From Ahaetulla prasina (taxonomy: Eukaryota > Chordata > Lepidosauria > Squamata > Colubridae), in NCBI RefSeq assembly GCF_028640845.1, contig NC_080541.1:5941935-6005934 (forward strand): a DNA stretch of 64,000 nt, in the 5' to 3' direction. Positions 9,327-19,189 of this stretch are shown here, piece after piece; within the stretch, counting starts at the first letter, position 1; every line of letters starts with the position of its first letter. The position numbers were made by a program, and so were the translations under genes. The notes under the pieces were generated by a model that searched no databases, had not been told where the DNA came from, and saw only the letters and a program-made list of their open reading frames with translations.

Positions 9327-10330
9327 AATAACAGAGCTGGGAAGGACCTTAGAGGTCTTCTAGTCCAACCTCTTTCTCAAGCAGGAAATACTATCCCATT
9401 TCAGACAAATGGTTCTCCAATCTCTTTTTAAAAACGTCCAGTGTTGGAGCATCCACAACGTCTGGAGGCAAGTTGTTCCACTGGTTAATTGTTCTCACTG
9501 TCAAGAATTATCTCCTTAGTTCTAGCTTGCTTCTCTCCTCGATTTGTTTCCATCCGTTGCTTCTTGTCCTGCCTTCTGGTGCTTTGAAAAATAAATTGGC
9601 CCTATCCTCTCTGTGGCTGCCCCTTAAATATTGGAACACTGCTATCATGCCTCACCCCTCAGTTTTTTTTTCTCTAGACCGGCCAAACCCAAATCCTGCA
9701 ACCGTTCTACATATGTTTTAGTCTCCAGGCCTTTAATCGTCTTAGCTGCTTGTTGTGCCTCGCCCGCCCGCTCCTCTCCTCAACTGGGCCCCTCCCATCT
9801 TCTGCTATCTGAGCCAGAGACTGATAGTGAAGAAGAATGGCCTGGCATGCCTCCAGCCCCCAGCCCTGGCACCATGCCCGGACAGACTGAGCAAACAAAC
9901 CTCCCTACAGCGTGTGAGCAAGAAGCCAGCCATGTGCTAGAATTGCCGGCAGCAGAGCAGGAGGATGAAAAGACACAGTGGACAGATCCCAACTTCCAGA
10001 GAATGGAGAGGCGACGTCAGCAAAAGGAAGGGAGGGGCAGGCCTGGATAAGTGCTGAGTCATGGAGCCACACCCCATGGCCTATATAAAGGATCTGCTTT
10101 TTGGCATTCCTTGAGTCAAGCAAAGTCTCATCTGGTTGCTGAAGTCACACCTTGGATTCCTGCCTGCCCTGAGAACTCTGACAGGAATTTGGCAAAGCTG
10201 CAGAGGCTTCGTGGCCACGCTTGATACAGACTTCCCAGACCCGGCCGTCAGAGGAGGAGTGGGACACGACACTGCTCATCTCTCCACTTTTTCCCAAGTA
10301 TCATCTTTGTCATATTGTGTCTTATGAATC
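9327..10330 (-). mobile_element. CR1 LINE (minus) interrupted by a solo LTR
   Basis: The minus strand reads CR1 from its C-terminal coding region to the 3' UTR. Signatures on the plus strand are GACCTTAGAGGTCTTCTAGT, TTCCATCCGTTGCTTCTTGT and GGCTGCCCCTTAAATATTGG. CR1 continues after 10271 (CATCTCTCCACTTTTTCCC). The 9751-10271 gap is a solo LTR with duplicated CTGCT. Confidence 0.82.
9751..10271 (+). mobile_element. Solo LTR, family LTR-A, copy 1
   Basis: It starts TGTTGTGCC and ends GGGACACGACA, so the termini form the inverted repeat TGTYGTG/CACGACA. It is flanked by a perfect 5-bp duplication, CTGCT, at 9746-9750 and 10272-10276. A TATA box (CTATATAAAG) lies at 10081-10090. An open frame entered at the LTR start runs about 100 codons to a stop at 10048-10050, just upstream of the TATA box. 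It shows an acidic Ser/Glu patch, Pro-rich MPPAPSPGTMPG and a basic C-terminus RRRQQKEGRGRPG. No internal retroelement sequence is attached. Confidence 0.88.
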
Positions 10331-10503
10331 AGCCCAACCAGAAAAATGTTGATCCTTTTGACTTTCTAGAAGTCATGGAGGGGGCTTAGATCAGAGGGGG
10401 CATTCAGCTACTTCAGACCGGTTTGCCCACACAGGTACTAGCGTCCTGTGGGTGGCCAGCCCTGTTGCTATGCTGTCCTACTTAGGCACATTTTCATGCC
10501 GTG

Positions 10504-11122
10504 TGTCGTGTCCCACCCCCCACTCTGATGAACGAGTCAAGGAAGTCCGTAACAAACTTGGCAACGAAGCCTCTGCAGCTTGCCAAGTTCCTTTGAGGTT
10601 TATCAGGGCAGGCAGGAGTCCAAGTTGTGACTTCAGCGATAGGGTCCGGTATCAGCAAACTAGATAAGACTTTGCTTGACTCAAGGTTGGAATGCCAAAA
10701 GCAGGTCCTTTATATAGGCTGTGGGATGTGGCTCCATGACTCAGCATTTATCCAGGCCTGCCCCACCCCTCCTTCTGCTGGCGTCGCCTCTCAGATCTCC
10801 GGAAGCAAGGGTCCCCCCACTCTGAATTGTCTTCAGCTGGATCTGCTGGCAGCTTCTGGGAAAGGGAGGGGTCAGAGGAAGTAGGGCCAAGTAATTCCAG
10901 CACCTGGCTGACGTCCTGCTCTGACGGCTGAGCCAAAGGAACACACGCTGTATGAGTGAGGTTTGTCAGGCTGTCCTCCCACTCCTGGAATCCTCTCCAG
11001 GCGTGGGGCCAGGGCCGGGGGCTGGAGGCATGACAGGCCGTTCATTATCAGACTCAGAGTCTGATAAAAGGCCCGGTTGGAGACGGGAGGGGCCCGGTTG
11101 AGGAGAGGAGGAAAGAAGAACA
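10504..11122 (-). mobile_element. Solo LTR, family LTR-A, copy 2
   Basis: On the plus strand it begins TGTCGTGTCCC and ends AAGAACA (a degraded CACAACA). The flanks CCGTG (10499-10503) and CTGTG (11123-11127) agree at 4 of 5. The minus strand has the TATA region (CCTATATAAAGGACC, 10706-10720) and the LTR-internal frame, broken by a frameshift near 10950. The terminal RRRQQKEGWGRPG is retained. Confidence 0.8.
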
Positions 11123-11224
11123 CTGTGTGCATACGTGAAAGCCATGCACACCAGCAAAGCACATGCATGGAAGGCTGTGCGCATGCTTGAATGGGTCGTG
11201 TGAGCGAAGCAAACACGTGCGCAC

Positions 11225-11757
11225 CAGGGGTGAAATCCAGCAGGTTCTGACAGGTGCTGGAGAACCGGTAGCAGAAATTTTGAGTAGTTCGGAGAACTGG
11301 CAAATACTACCTCTGGCTGGCCCCAGAGTCAGGTGGGAATGGGGATTTTGCAATTATCTTTTCTCTGGAGAGGGGTGGGAATAGAGATTTTGCAATATTC
11401 TTCTCCCAGGAGTGGGGTGGGAACGGGGATTTTGCAGTATCCTTCCCCTGGAGTGGGGTGGGAATGGGGATTTTGCAGTATCCTTCCCCTGGAGAGGGGT
11501 GGGAATAGAGATTTTGCAATATCCTCCCCCCAGGAGTGGGGAGGGATTGGGGCTTTTGCAGTATCCTTTCCCTGGAGAGGGGAGGGAATGGGGCTTTTAC
11601 AGTATCCTTTCCCTGGAGAGGGGTGGGAATGGGGATTTTGTAATATCCTTCCCCCAGGAGTGGGATGGGAATGGAGAGTTTGCAGTATCTTCCCCTGCCA
11701 CGCCCACCAAGCCATGCCCACTGAACCAGTAGTAAAAAAAATTGGATTTCACCACTG
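11225..11757 (+). mobile_element. GGTGAAAT hAT with internal ~60-bp tandem units
   Basis: The ends are CAGGGGTGAAATCC and GGATTTCACCACTG, imperfect inverted repeats. The 8-bp flanks GTGCGCAC and GGGCACAC agree at 6 of 8, with one difference at a CpG. The interior repeats GGTGGGAATGGGGATTTTGC and AGTATCCTTCCCCTGGAG about six times (11330-11690), a minisatellite inside the element. It encodes no transposase. Confidence 0.8.
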
Positions 11758-11816
11758 GGGCACACATGTGCTCACGTTTGCGAACTGGTAGGGAAAGTCA
11801 TTGAATACCACTCCTG

Positions 11817-12310
11817 GCCTCGATGTCATCGCCTTTCATAACATTTCAGGCAGAATTCAGACACTTTTCCAGGTATGCTTAATAAACTCATCTCCCTGTC
11901 ATTGAGTTGCTATTTTTTCCCTTTGAACAGCGGAGTGTTTGTCAATTTTGGCGACTTTAAGATGGATGGACTTCAACTCCCAGAATTCCCCAGCCAGCGT
12001 TAATTTTTCTTGCCGTTCAACATAGGCGAAGTCTTCGCATCAATTTAAAGCAATTCCACCAACTTCTTCATGAGCAAACCCCATTTATATTTTGACAATT
12101 CTTCAAGCACACATCTATATACCTGCAGTCTTAATATATCTCACGAGAAATATCATATCCTTTTCATCATTTTCCCCCTGAGGTAAAAGATGTCAGTTCC
12201 ATTCCTTTAATAGGTTTCTCTCCTTCCCTTCTCTAAAAGAAAAAAAAAAAATCTTCCCACGTCCCACCCTCACTTTAGTTTTACCTTAAACGTTTTTACT
12301 ACTTTATTTT
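11817..12310. other. Mostly unannotated; one MITE arm
   Basis: A MITE-arm match (GGCGACTTTAAGATGG, then ACTTCAACTCCCAGAATTC) lies at 11950-12000. The rest is AT-rich sequence without recognised features. Confidence 0.35.
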
Positions 12311-12314
12311 ATTG

Positions 12315-12545
12315 ACTAGATCTGATGATGTTACCTAGTTGGGTAATGAAACTTCTGCAAGAAAACCAACCAAACTCAGAGACCATCAAGGGCCCCATAA
12401 TTCTCCTCCTCCTCCTCCTCTTCCTCCTCTTCCTCCTCTTTCTCCTCCTCCTCTTCCCCCTCCATTCCCCAAACCCCACCTCCTTTTAGCACTGATGATG
12501 TTATCTAGTTGGGTAATGAAACATCTGCAAGAAAATCACCAAGAC
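12315..12545 (+). repeat. Two P2 repeat pieces around a (CCT)n tract
   Basis: TGATGTTACCTAGTTGGG and AATGAAACTTCTGCAAG occur at 12322-12365 and again, slightly changed, at 12495-12535. A (CTC/CTT)n tract lies at 12400-12480 between them. The duplication of the P2 piece on both sides suggests the tract grew inside a local duplication. Confidence 0.6.
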
Positions 12546-12728
12546 CAGACAGCACCCACTGTTTCGTGTGTTTAAAACATCTTTCCCAGCCACTCATCCA
12601 AATACCAAACTCCGGGTGGCTTGCAACCAATGAAAGCAATATATATCTTTATAAAAACAAAAAGATATTAAAAGATGTTTGTATTTAATTCCATACATTT
12701 TTTGAGTTCCTTCTTCAGACTTCTTCAC

Positions 12729-13201
12729 CGGGGTGAAATGCTCCCGGTTTGGACCAGATCACCCGATCTGGTAACAATGGCTGTGGGTGGTTAGGAGAAC
12801 TGGTAGCAAAAATCCCTGCCCCCCCCCTCCAGCTGAGCCGCGCAATCATCAGAAGCTTTTTTTTTAAAAAAAAAAATTAAAAGCATTTTTTCTTCGGCCA
12901 AAAAAATGGGATCGTCAGAACCCTTTAAAAGCATTTTTTTTCTTTTACTTTTAAAAGCATTTTTTCTTCCGCTAAAAAAAATGCTTTTAAAAGTTTTAAA
13001 AAAGCCTCTGATGATCACGCGGCTCAGCTGGGATCATCAGAACTCTTTAAAAGCTTTTTTTCCTCTGGCGATCCCAGCTGAGTTGCCTGATCATCAGAAC
13101 CCTTTAAAAGCATGTTTTCTACCGAAGAGGTTGTAGAAAAAATGCTTTTAAAAGTAAAAAAAAAAAGAACCGGCAGTAACAAATTTTACATTTCACCCCT
13201 G
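12729..13201 (+). mobile_element. GGTGAAAT-type hAT with 8-bp duplication
   Basis: The ends are CGGGGTGAAATGCTCCCGG (the A of CAGGGG lost) and ACATTTCACCCCTG. The flanks TTCTTCAC (12721-12728) and GTCTTCAC (13202-13209) agree at 7 of 8. The inside is a mosaic of inverted modules around TTTTAAAAGC and CAGCTGAG/CTCAGCTGGGATCATCAG. It is non-coding. Confidence 0.82.
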
Positions 13202-13374
13202 GTCTTCACCCAGTTCCATGGCAAAAATCTAGAGTAAAATTATTTTGCATTTTTCTGCCTCTTTTAATCTTCTGGATTTTTTTCTTTCTTTCTTATGGAC
13301 CATCCTTCACTAGTATCCTTTTTCTACCTGTACACCTTATACAGGTAGTCCTCGACTTACGGCCACAATTGAGC

Positions 13375-14207
13375 CCATCATCATCATCATCATCATCATC
13401 ACAACAACAACAACAACAACAACAACAACAGATAGATGGCATTTAGATCCCAAAAAATTATCATGTATGTATCCTGATATCCAAGTGAAATGTTGGAGAT
13501 GTGAGTGTGTGATGATGCTACATATTTTCATATTTGGTGGACTTGGAAAAAAATTAAGGCCTTTTGGATAAGAATTTGGTGGGTTATTCAAAATGTCTTG
13601 AAGAAGAAGATAAAGTTCCTGCCGCAATTTTTCCTTTTGGGAATTATAACGGATTGTACAGTGACTGAGACTAAATGGATCTTGAACTTAATAACAGATT
13701 GGACAATATTGGAAGAAAAAAGAATTACCTACAATAGAAGAATGGATATTGAAAGTTATCAACTTGGCTGAGATGGCAAAAATCTCGGCCTTTTTGAAAG
13801 ACAATACGCAAGAAAGATATTTAATTGAATGGAAAAAAATGGATTGATTATTTACAAAACAGATATCAGATTAAGAGATATCAGATTGCCTTTGAATAAT
13901 TAGGATGTATTATTTTAGAATGTTATGGGGGAGGTTAGGAAATGAAAAGACTCGGATGAGGCTAATTGGATTAGAAGGGAAAATCTTACTCTATGTTTGG
14001 TTTATGTGTAACAATACCTTGTGATTGACCCGGGAAGCCGGGGTGGTGGTGGTGGTGAAGGGAGGGGGGGGGAAAGGGGGGAAAATGTTTGTTTGTTTTT
14101 TTAAAACTTTTTCAATAAAAAAAACAAACCAGAGTTGGAAGGGACCTTGGAGGCCTTCTAGTCCAACCCCTTGTCCAGGCAGGAAACCCTACACCATTTC
14201 AGACAAA
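13375..14207 (-). mobile_element. CR1 3' end and its (ATC/AAC)n tail, split by L1
   Basis: CR1 3' UTR (minus) is at 14131-14207 (AGTTGGAAGGGACCTTGG, CTAGTCCAACCCC). Its microsatellite tail, (ATC)n then (AAC)n, is at 13377-13432. An L1 lies between UTR and tail. Confidence 0.7.
13433..14130 (+). pseudogene. L1 LINE ORF2 C-terminus and 3' UTR
   Basis: Translation includes CDDATYFHIWWTWKKIKAFW, then GIITDCTVTETKWILNL and a frameshifted continuation NLAEMAKISAFLKDNTQERY. These are L1 ORF2 C-terminal motifs, homologous to 8746-9208. The 3' UTR has a G-rich polypurine run (14040-14080) and a terminal AATAAAAAAAAC. It is 5'-truncated, with frameshifts. It inserted at the tail of a CR1. Confidence 0.85.
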
Positions 14208-14351
14208 TGAAATATCTGCATTCCTGTTGCTGAGCGAGAAATTTGTTAAATGGCTTTGCCCCCATTGTATGACCTTTCCTGCCACAGTTGTTAAGTGAGC
14301 CATTGCAATTGTTAAGTTAGCCAGCCGGTTGTTAAGTGAATCTGGCTTTCC

Positions 14352-14953
14352 CAGTGCTGAAATGTAAAATTCGTTACTATTGGTTCTGTGGGCGTGGCTT
14401 GGGAGGGGGGGTAATGTGACTGGGTGGGCGTGGCCGACTCTTTTTTTTTTTTTACTTGTAAAAGCATTTTTTCTACAATCTCTTCGGTCAAAGAGGTTGT
14501 AAAAAAATGCTTTTAAAAGGCTCTGACGATCCCAGCTGAGTTGCCTGATCGTCAAAGGCTTTTGTTTTCTTTTAAAAGCATTTATTTTTGCCTTTAAAAG
14601 AAAAAAAAAGCCTCTGATGATCAGGCAACTCAGCTGGGATCATTAGAGCCTTTAAAAAGCATTTTTTTACAACTTCTTCGGCCAAAGAGATTGTAGAAAA
14701 AAATGCTTTTAAAAGCCTCTGACGATCCCAGCTGAGCCGTGTGATCATCAGAGGCTTTTTTTTTTAATTTTTAAAAGCATTTTCAGCAGAAGAAAAAATG
14801 CTTTTAAAAGTTAAAAAAAAAAACTGATGATTGCGCAGCTCAGCTGGGCATGGGGGGAGGGGCAGGGATTTTTGCTACCAGTTATCCAAACTATCCGCCG
14901 CCATCGCAACCAGTTCGGGTGATCCGGTCTGAACTGGGAGCATTTCACCCCTG
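14352..14953 (-). mobile_element. GGTGAAAT-type hAT in the mariner-like element
   Basis: The ends are CAGTGCTGAAATGTAAAAT and GAGCATTTCACCCCTG. The flanks GGCTTTCC (14344-14351) and GGCTTCCC (14954-14961) agree at 7 of 8. The orientation is opposite to 12729-13201 and 48283-49193. Inverted TTTTAAAAGC and CAACTCAGCTGGGATC modules fill the middle. Confidence 0.85.
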
Positions 14954-15141
14954 GGCTTCCCCCTTGACTTTGCTTGTCAGAAGGATGCAAAAGGGGATCA
15001 CGTGACCCCCCCTCCCCAGGACACTGCAACCATCATAAATATGAGCCAGCTGCCAAATGTCTGAATTTTGATCACCTGATCACCGAGATGTGGCAATGTT
15101 TGTGTGAAAAATGGTCAGAAGCCACTATTTTCAGTGCCGTT

Positions 15142-15891
15142 CAGTGGTGGTTCAGACCGGTTCGGGCAAACTGGTAGCAGCGCCTGCAGGTGGGTCTACC
15201 TTGTCCACCTTCCCCAGCATGATGATGTCCTATTTAGCCATTTTTTCGAGGCTGGGCGCATATGTGGAAGTGTCGTGTCCCACTCCTCCTCTGACAGCCG
15301 GGTCGGGGAAGTCTGTATCAAGCGTGGCCACGAAGCCTCTGCAGCTTTGCCAAAGTTCTGTCAGAGTTCTCAGGGCAGGCAGGAGTCCAAGATGTGACTT
15401 CAGCAATCCAGATTAGACTTTGCCTGACTCAGAGAATGCCAGAAAGCAGATCCTTTATATAGGCCATGTGGCTCCATGACTCAGCACTTATCCAGGCCTG
15501 CCCCTCCCTTCCTTTTGCTGACGTCGCCTCTCCATTCTCCAGAAGCGTGGATCCCTCCACCCTCCAGCTGCCGGCAATTCCAGCTCATGACTGGCTTCCT
15601 GCTCCTCATGTTCACATGCTGTGGGGGAGGGGTTTATTTGCTCAGTCTGTCCGGGCATGGTGCCAGGACTGGGGGCTGGAGGCATGCCAGGCTGTTCATC
15701 TGCACTATCAGTCCCTGGCTGAGGTAACAGGAGATGAGAGGGGCCCAGCTGCGGAGAGGGGGGCGGGCGAGGCACAACAGGAAGGCACACGTGAGAGCCA
15801 AGTGCATGCGCAGAAGGGCGGGCGCATACATGGAAGTGACCGGGGATGCGGGTGGCGAACCGGTGGTGAAAATATATGAAACCCACCTCTG
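15142..15891. mobile_element. hAT-like element carrying a solo LTR
   Basis: The ends are CAGTGGTGGTTCAGACCGG and GAAACCCACCTCTG. The flanks GTGCCGTT (15134-15141) and GTGCCTTT (15892-15899) agree at 7 of 8. The internal CGGGCAAACTGGTAGC and GCGAACCGGTGGTGAAA are the family signature. An LTR-A copy sits at 15271-15779. Confidence 0.85.
15271..15779 (-). mobile_element. Solo LTR, family LTR-A, copy 3
   Basis: On the plus strand it runs from TGTCGTGTCCC to GGCACAACA, flanked by a perfect GGAAG at 15266-15270 and 15780-15784. The minus strand carries the TATA box (GCCTATATAAAGG, 15451-15463). An uninterrupted internal frame of about 95 codons ends RRRQQKEGRGRPG then stop, as in copy 1. Confidence 0.9.
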
Positions 15892-15949
15892 GTGCCTTTG
15901 TAATTCCAAACGGTCACTTTATAAACCGTTGTAAATCAAGGACTCCCTG

Positions 15950-16840
15950 TAAACATATTTTAGATACACATGAAAGGGTTTTCCATCTACCTGCCTTGTT
16001 TTTGCGTTCCGAGCTTCTTATCACTCTTAAATCCTTCGCTTATTCTCTCCCTCTTTTATCCTGAACAATTACATTAATCAGGCTTGTACGTTCGTATTTG
16101 TTCCTTTGCTATCAGGAATGTATGAATAGGCGTCTGCTTAAACCGTCTATTTAACGGAACTTTTCCTAGGCTATTACCCACCAGTCACTATTCCCGTTCT
16201 TTCATCTCGTAAATCACTTTTCCTGTACACTTTTATCTCATTCCTACCTGTATTTACAGGTCCTGATAGAATAATTTGTTTCCCCTTGGGCCACACGTAT
16301 TCTGAATATGGCCCATTTTCTGTCAAATATATACACACACATACCTGGTTCTTCTATTATCAATATTCACGGAGTGTAACATAACATGCAGCTATTATCA
16401 ATCTATAGATTTCAAATTTCCTATATACCCTCAACACCATGAATGCCACGTGTTCACACCTACAGTACTGGCACATATCATAATTTTATTTATTTATTTA
16501 TTTATAACCCTGTCAATTAAAACTATATTATAACCCTTTCATTCTTAATTAAAACTGTGTCTTAATTTTCCAGCAGTTAATCAATTATGCTCAGTTGCTG
16601 TTATGTCTTTCATTTATGTGTTAGTTTTCACAGACTTTTCCTATCTACTTTTCTGCCTTGGTTTTATTGATTTATTTTTATTAGATTAACCTGCCTTTAT
16701 CATTTATATATATATGAGGAACATATATCTTTCCTCCTCCTGTTTTCCCCACAGTAATAATCTTGTGAGGTGGGTTGGGCTGAGAAAGAGAAACTGGACC
16801 AAAGTCATCCAGTCAGCATTCATGCTTAATACGTAATACA
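15950..16840. other. AT-rich DNA without recognised features
   Basis: Apart from a short (TTTA)n at 16486-16504 and CACACATATAT-type runs, I see no repeat ends or coding signals. It may be single-copy. Confidence 0.35.
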
Positions 16841-16841
16841 C

Positions 16842-17108
16842 AGGGCCTCTGTGGCTCAGACTGGTAAGACAGTCTGTTATTAACAGCAGCTGCTTGCAAT
16901 TACTGCAGGTTCAAGCCCCACTAGGCCCAAGGTTGACTCAGCCTTCCATCCTTTATAAGGTAGGTAAAATGAGGACCCAGATTGTTGGGGGCAATAAGTT
17001 GACTTTGTATATAATATACAAATGGATGAAGACTATTGCTTGACATAGTGTAAGCTGCCCTGAGTCTTCGGAGAAGGGCAGGATATAAATGCAAATAAAA
17101 TAAAAATA
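16842..17108 (+). mobile_element. L2-tailed tRNA-derived SINE
   Basis: The head is GGGCCTCTGTGGCTCAGAC, the B-box-like segment GCAGGTTCAAGCCCCAC, then the shared body, and the 3' L2-type stem GCTGCCCTGAGTCTTCGG with AGAAGGGCAGG. It ends in an A-rich (AAAT)n tail. Confidence 0.88.
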
Positions 17109-17465
17109 CAGAACTAGAACTCACCATCTCCCAGTGATTGGCCCAAACTCACCCAGTTGGTTTTCATGCCTAATGCAGAACTAGAACTCACCATCCTCTG
17201 GTGATTGGCTGAAAATCACCTAGTCAGCTTTCATGCCTAATGCAGAATTAGAACTCACCATCTTCTGGTGATTGGCTGAAAGTCATCCAGTCAGCTTTTG
17301 TGCCTAATGCAAAACTAAAACTCACCGTCCCCTGGTGATTGGACCAAACTCAACCAGTTGGTTTCGTGCCTAAGGCAGGAACTAGAACTCATGGTCTCCT
17401 GGTTTGTAGCCTGATGTTTTAATCACCAGGAAACTCTGAGTTCTAGTCCCTCCTTAGACACAAAG
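17109..17465 (-). repeat. ~66-bp minisatellite, inverted relative to 7886-8285
   Basis: Five imperfect units contain GCAGAACTAGAACTCACCAT, TGGTGATTGGCTGAAA and GTCAGCTTTCATGCCTAA. These are the reverse complement of the unit at 7886. Another single unit is around 16790-16840. Confidence 0.75.
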
Positions 17466-17648
17466 CCAGCAGGTGACAGTGAAAATGTCTTTCCCACATG
17501 GGATAAACTCAGCTAAAAATAATTCTTTTCCAGATTATGAGCTTTGTTTTCAAAGCCAAGCTATGTGGCTCAATGATATTCAAAGCAGTAGTTGTAAAAT
17601 ATATTTTTTTCAGTATCTGGGATGCCACCTCCAAGGCAATGGCGACAT

Positions 17649-18861
17649 CAATTTATTTATTTATTTATTTATTTATTTTATTTGATTTTTATACCGCCCT
17701 TCTCCCGAAGGACTCAGGGCGGTGTACAGGCAGAAGTAAAAAAGACAATACAATGTACAGTTTAAAATGTAAATTAAAAAACTTATTATAATTAGCCCGA
17801 AACTTTAAAATATATAAAAAACTAAAATCCCGTTTAAAATTGATATTAAAATTTAAGAAAATTTAAAAAACCAATAAAATTCAAGCCAGCCCCGCGCGAA
17901 TGAAAAGATGTGTCTTCAGTTCGCGGCGGAAGGTCCGAAGGTCAGGTATTTGGCGTAAACCCGGGGGAAGCTCGTTCCAGAGTGGGGGAGCCCCCACAGA
18001 GAAGGACCTTCCCCTGGGGGCCGCCAGCCGGCATTGCTTGGCGGACGGCACCCTGAGAAGTCCCTCTCTGTGAGAGCGTACGGGTCGGTGGGAGGCATGA
18101 GGTAACAGCAGGCGGTCCCGTAAGTACCCAGGCCCTAAGCCATGGAGCGCTTTAAAGGTCGTAACCAAAACCTTAAGTGCACTCGAAGGCCACAGGTAGC
18201 CAGTGCAGTCTGCGAGGAGCGGTGTTACGTGGGAGCTACGAGTAGCTCCTCTATCACCCGTGCAGCTGCATTCTGGACTAACTGAAGCCTCCGAGTGCAC
18301 CTCAAGGAGCCCATGTAGAGAGCATTACAATAATCCAAGCGAGAGGTAACGAGCGCGTGAGTGACTGTGCACAAGGCATCCCGATCAAGGAAGGGGCGCA
18401 ACTGCCGAACCAGGCGGACCTGGTGGAAGGCCCTCCTGGAGGCGGCCGTCAAATGATCTTCAAACGACAGCCGTTCATCCAGGAGGACACCTAAGTTGCG
18501 CACCCTATCCTTTGGGGCCAATAACTCGCCTCCAACAGTCAGCTGCGGCTGCAGCTGACTGAATCGGGATGCCGGCATCCACAGCCACTCCGTCTTGGAG
18601 GGATTAAGCTTGAGCCTGTTTCTCCCCATCCAGACCCGTACGGCCTCCAAACATCGGGACAGCACTTCAACAACTTCATTGGGGTGGCCCGGGGTGGAAA
18701 AGTACAGCTGGGTGTCATCAGCGTACTGCTGATATCTCACCCCGAAGCCACTGATGATCTCACCCAACGGCTTCATATAGATGTTGAACAGAAGGGGCGA
18801 GAGAATCGACCCCTGCGGCACCCCACAAGTGAGGCACCTCGCGGTCGACCTCTGCCCCCCA
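17649..18861 (-). pseudogene. L2-like LINE, 3' half with reverse transcriptase end
   Basis: Minus-strand frames 18225-18902 and 17881-18300 give reverse-transcriptase motifs: CGVPQGSILSPLLFNIYMKP, YQQYADDTQLYFST (catalytic YADD) and KLNPSKTEWLWMP, then LGVLLDERLSFEDH and LRPFLDRDALCTVTHALV. A frameshift separates the last ~140 codons (HASHRPVRSHREGLLRVPS). The 5' truncation at about 18861 removes the endonuclease and the RT fingers. The left end is (TTTA)n plus the CCGCCCTTCTCCCGAAGGAC stem. It is a dead copy, closely related to 20362-23724. Confidence 0.92.
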
Positions 18862-19189
18862 ATGGCGAGATACAAGCAAAGGCGAGTGCAGCTTGGATGC
18901 ATTGGCGAGAACTCACCGCTGTGTTATGTGACAGGCGAATGCCAACCCATCTTAAGATTTACAAGACAACCATCCGCCCTGTTGCACTGAATGGCACTGA
19001 ATGCTGGGCAGCAACAACAGGAGCCAAAAGCTCTCCCCGTGCCCTGGAAATGCGAATGCTCCGTTGGATATCGGGCATCTCCCTTCTTGACTCCATCACA
19101 AATGACACCATTCGACAGCCTTTTGGTGTGGCACCAATTATAGAGAAGATGAGAGAAGGCTGACTCGGCTGGTATGGGCACGTCCAGAG

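Larger units (their letters stand above)
10392..11816. mobile_element. hAT-like element carrying an LTR and a second hAT
   Basis: The left end is CAGAGGGGGCATTCAGC and the right end is GAATACCACTCCTG. Candidate 8-bp duplications GCTTAGAT (10384-10391) and GCCTCGAT (11817-11824) match at 6 of 8. Its own sequence is the CGGTTTGCCCACACAGG and GCGAACTGGTAGGG type shared with 15142-15891. It is interrupted by LTR-A (10504-11122) and by a GGTGAAAT hAT (11225-11757). Confidence 0.6.
13342..15949 (+). mobile_element. Tc1/mariner-type element split by several later insertions
   Basis: The left end CAGGTAGTCCTCGACTTAC and right end GTAAATCAAGGACTCCCTG are inverted repeats (about 15 of 19) inside TA dinucleotides (13340-13341 and 15950-15951). 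Its own sequence appears at 13342-13374, 14208-14351, 14954-15141 and 15892-15949 (for example CACAGTTGTTAAGTGAGCC and AAAAGGGGATCACGTGACCC). The insertions are CR1 plus L1 at 13375-14207, a hAT at 14352-14953, and a hAT carrying an LTR at 15142-15891. Confidence 0.82.

Noticed and set aside
9631..10050. Novel host protein of 139 codons
   Set aside because: The first 40 codons are antisense CR1 and the rest lies in a solo LTR; treated as LTR-encoded frame only.
11307..11791. Overlapping ~150-codon frames on both strands
   Set aside because: They follow the ~60-bp tandem units of a non-coding hAT (unit length divisible by three keeps frames open).
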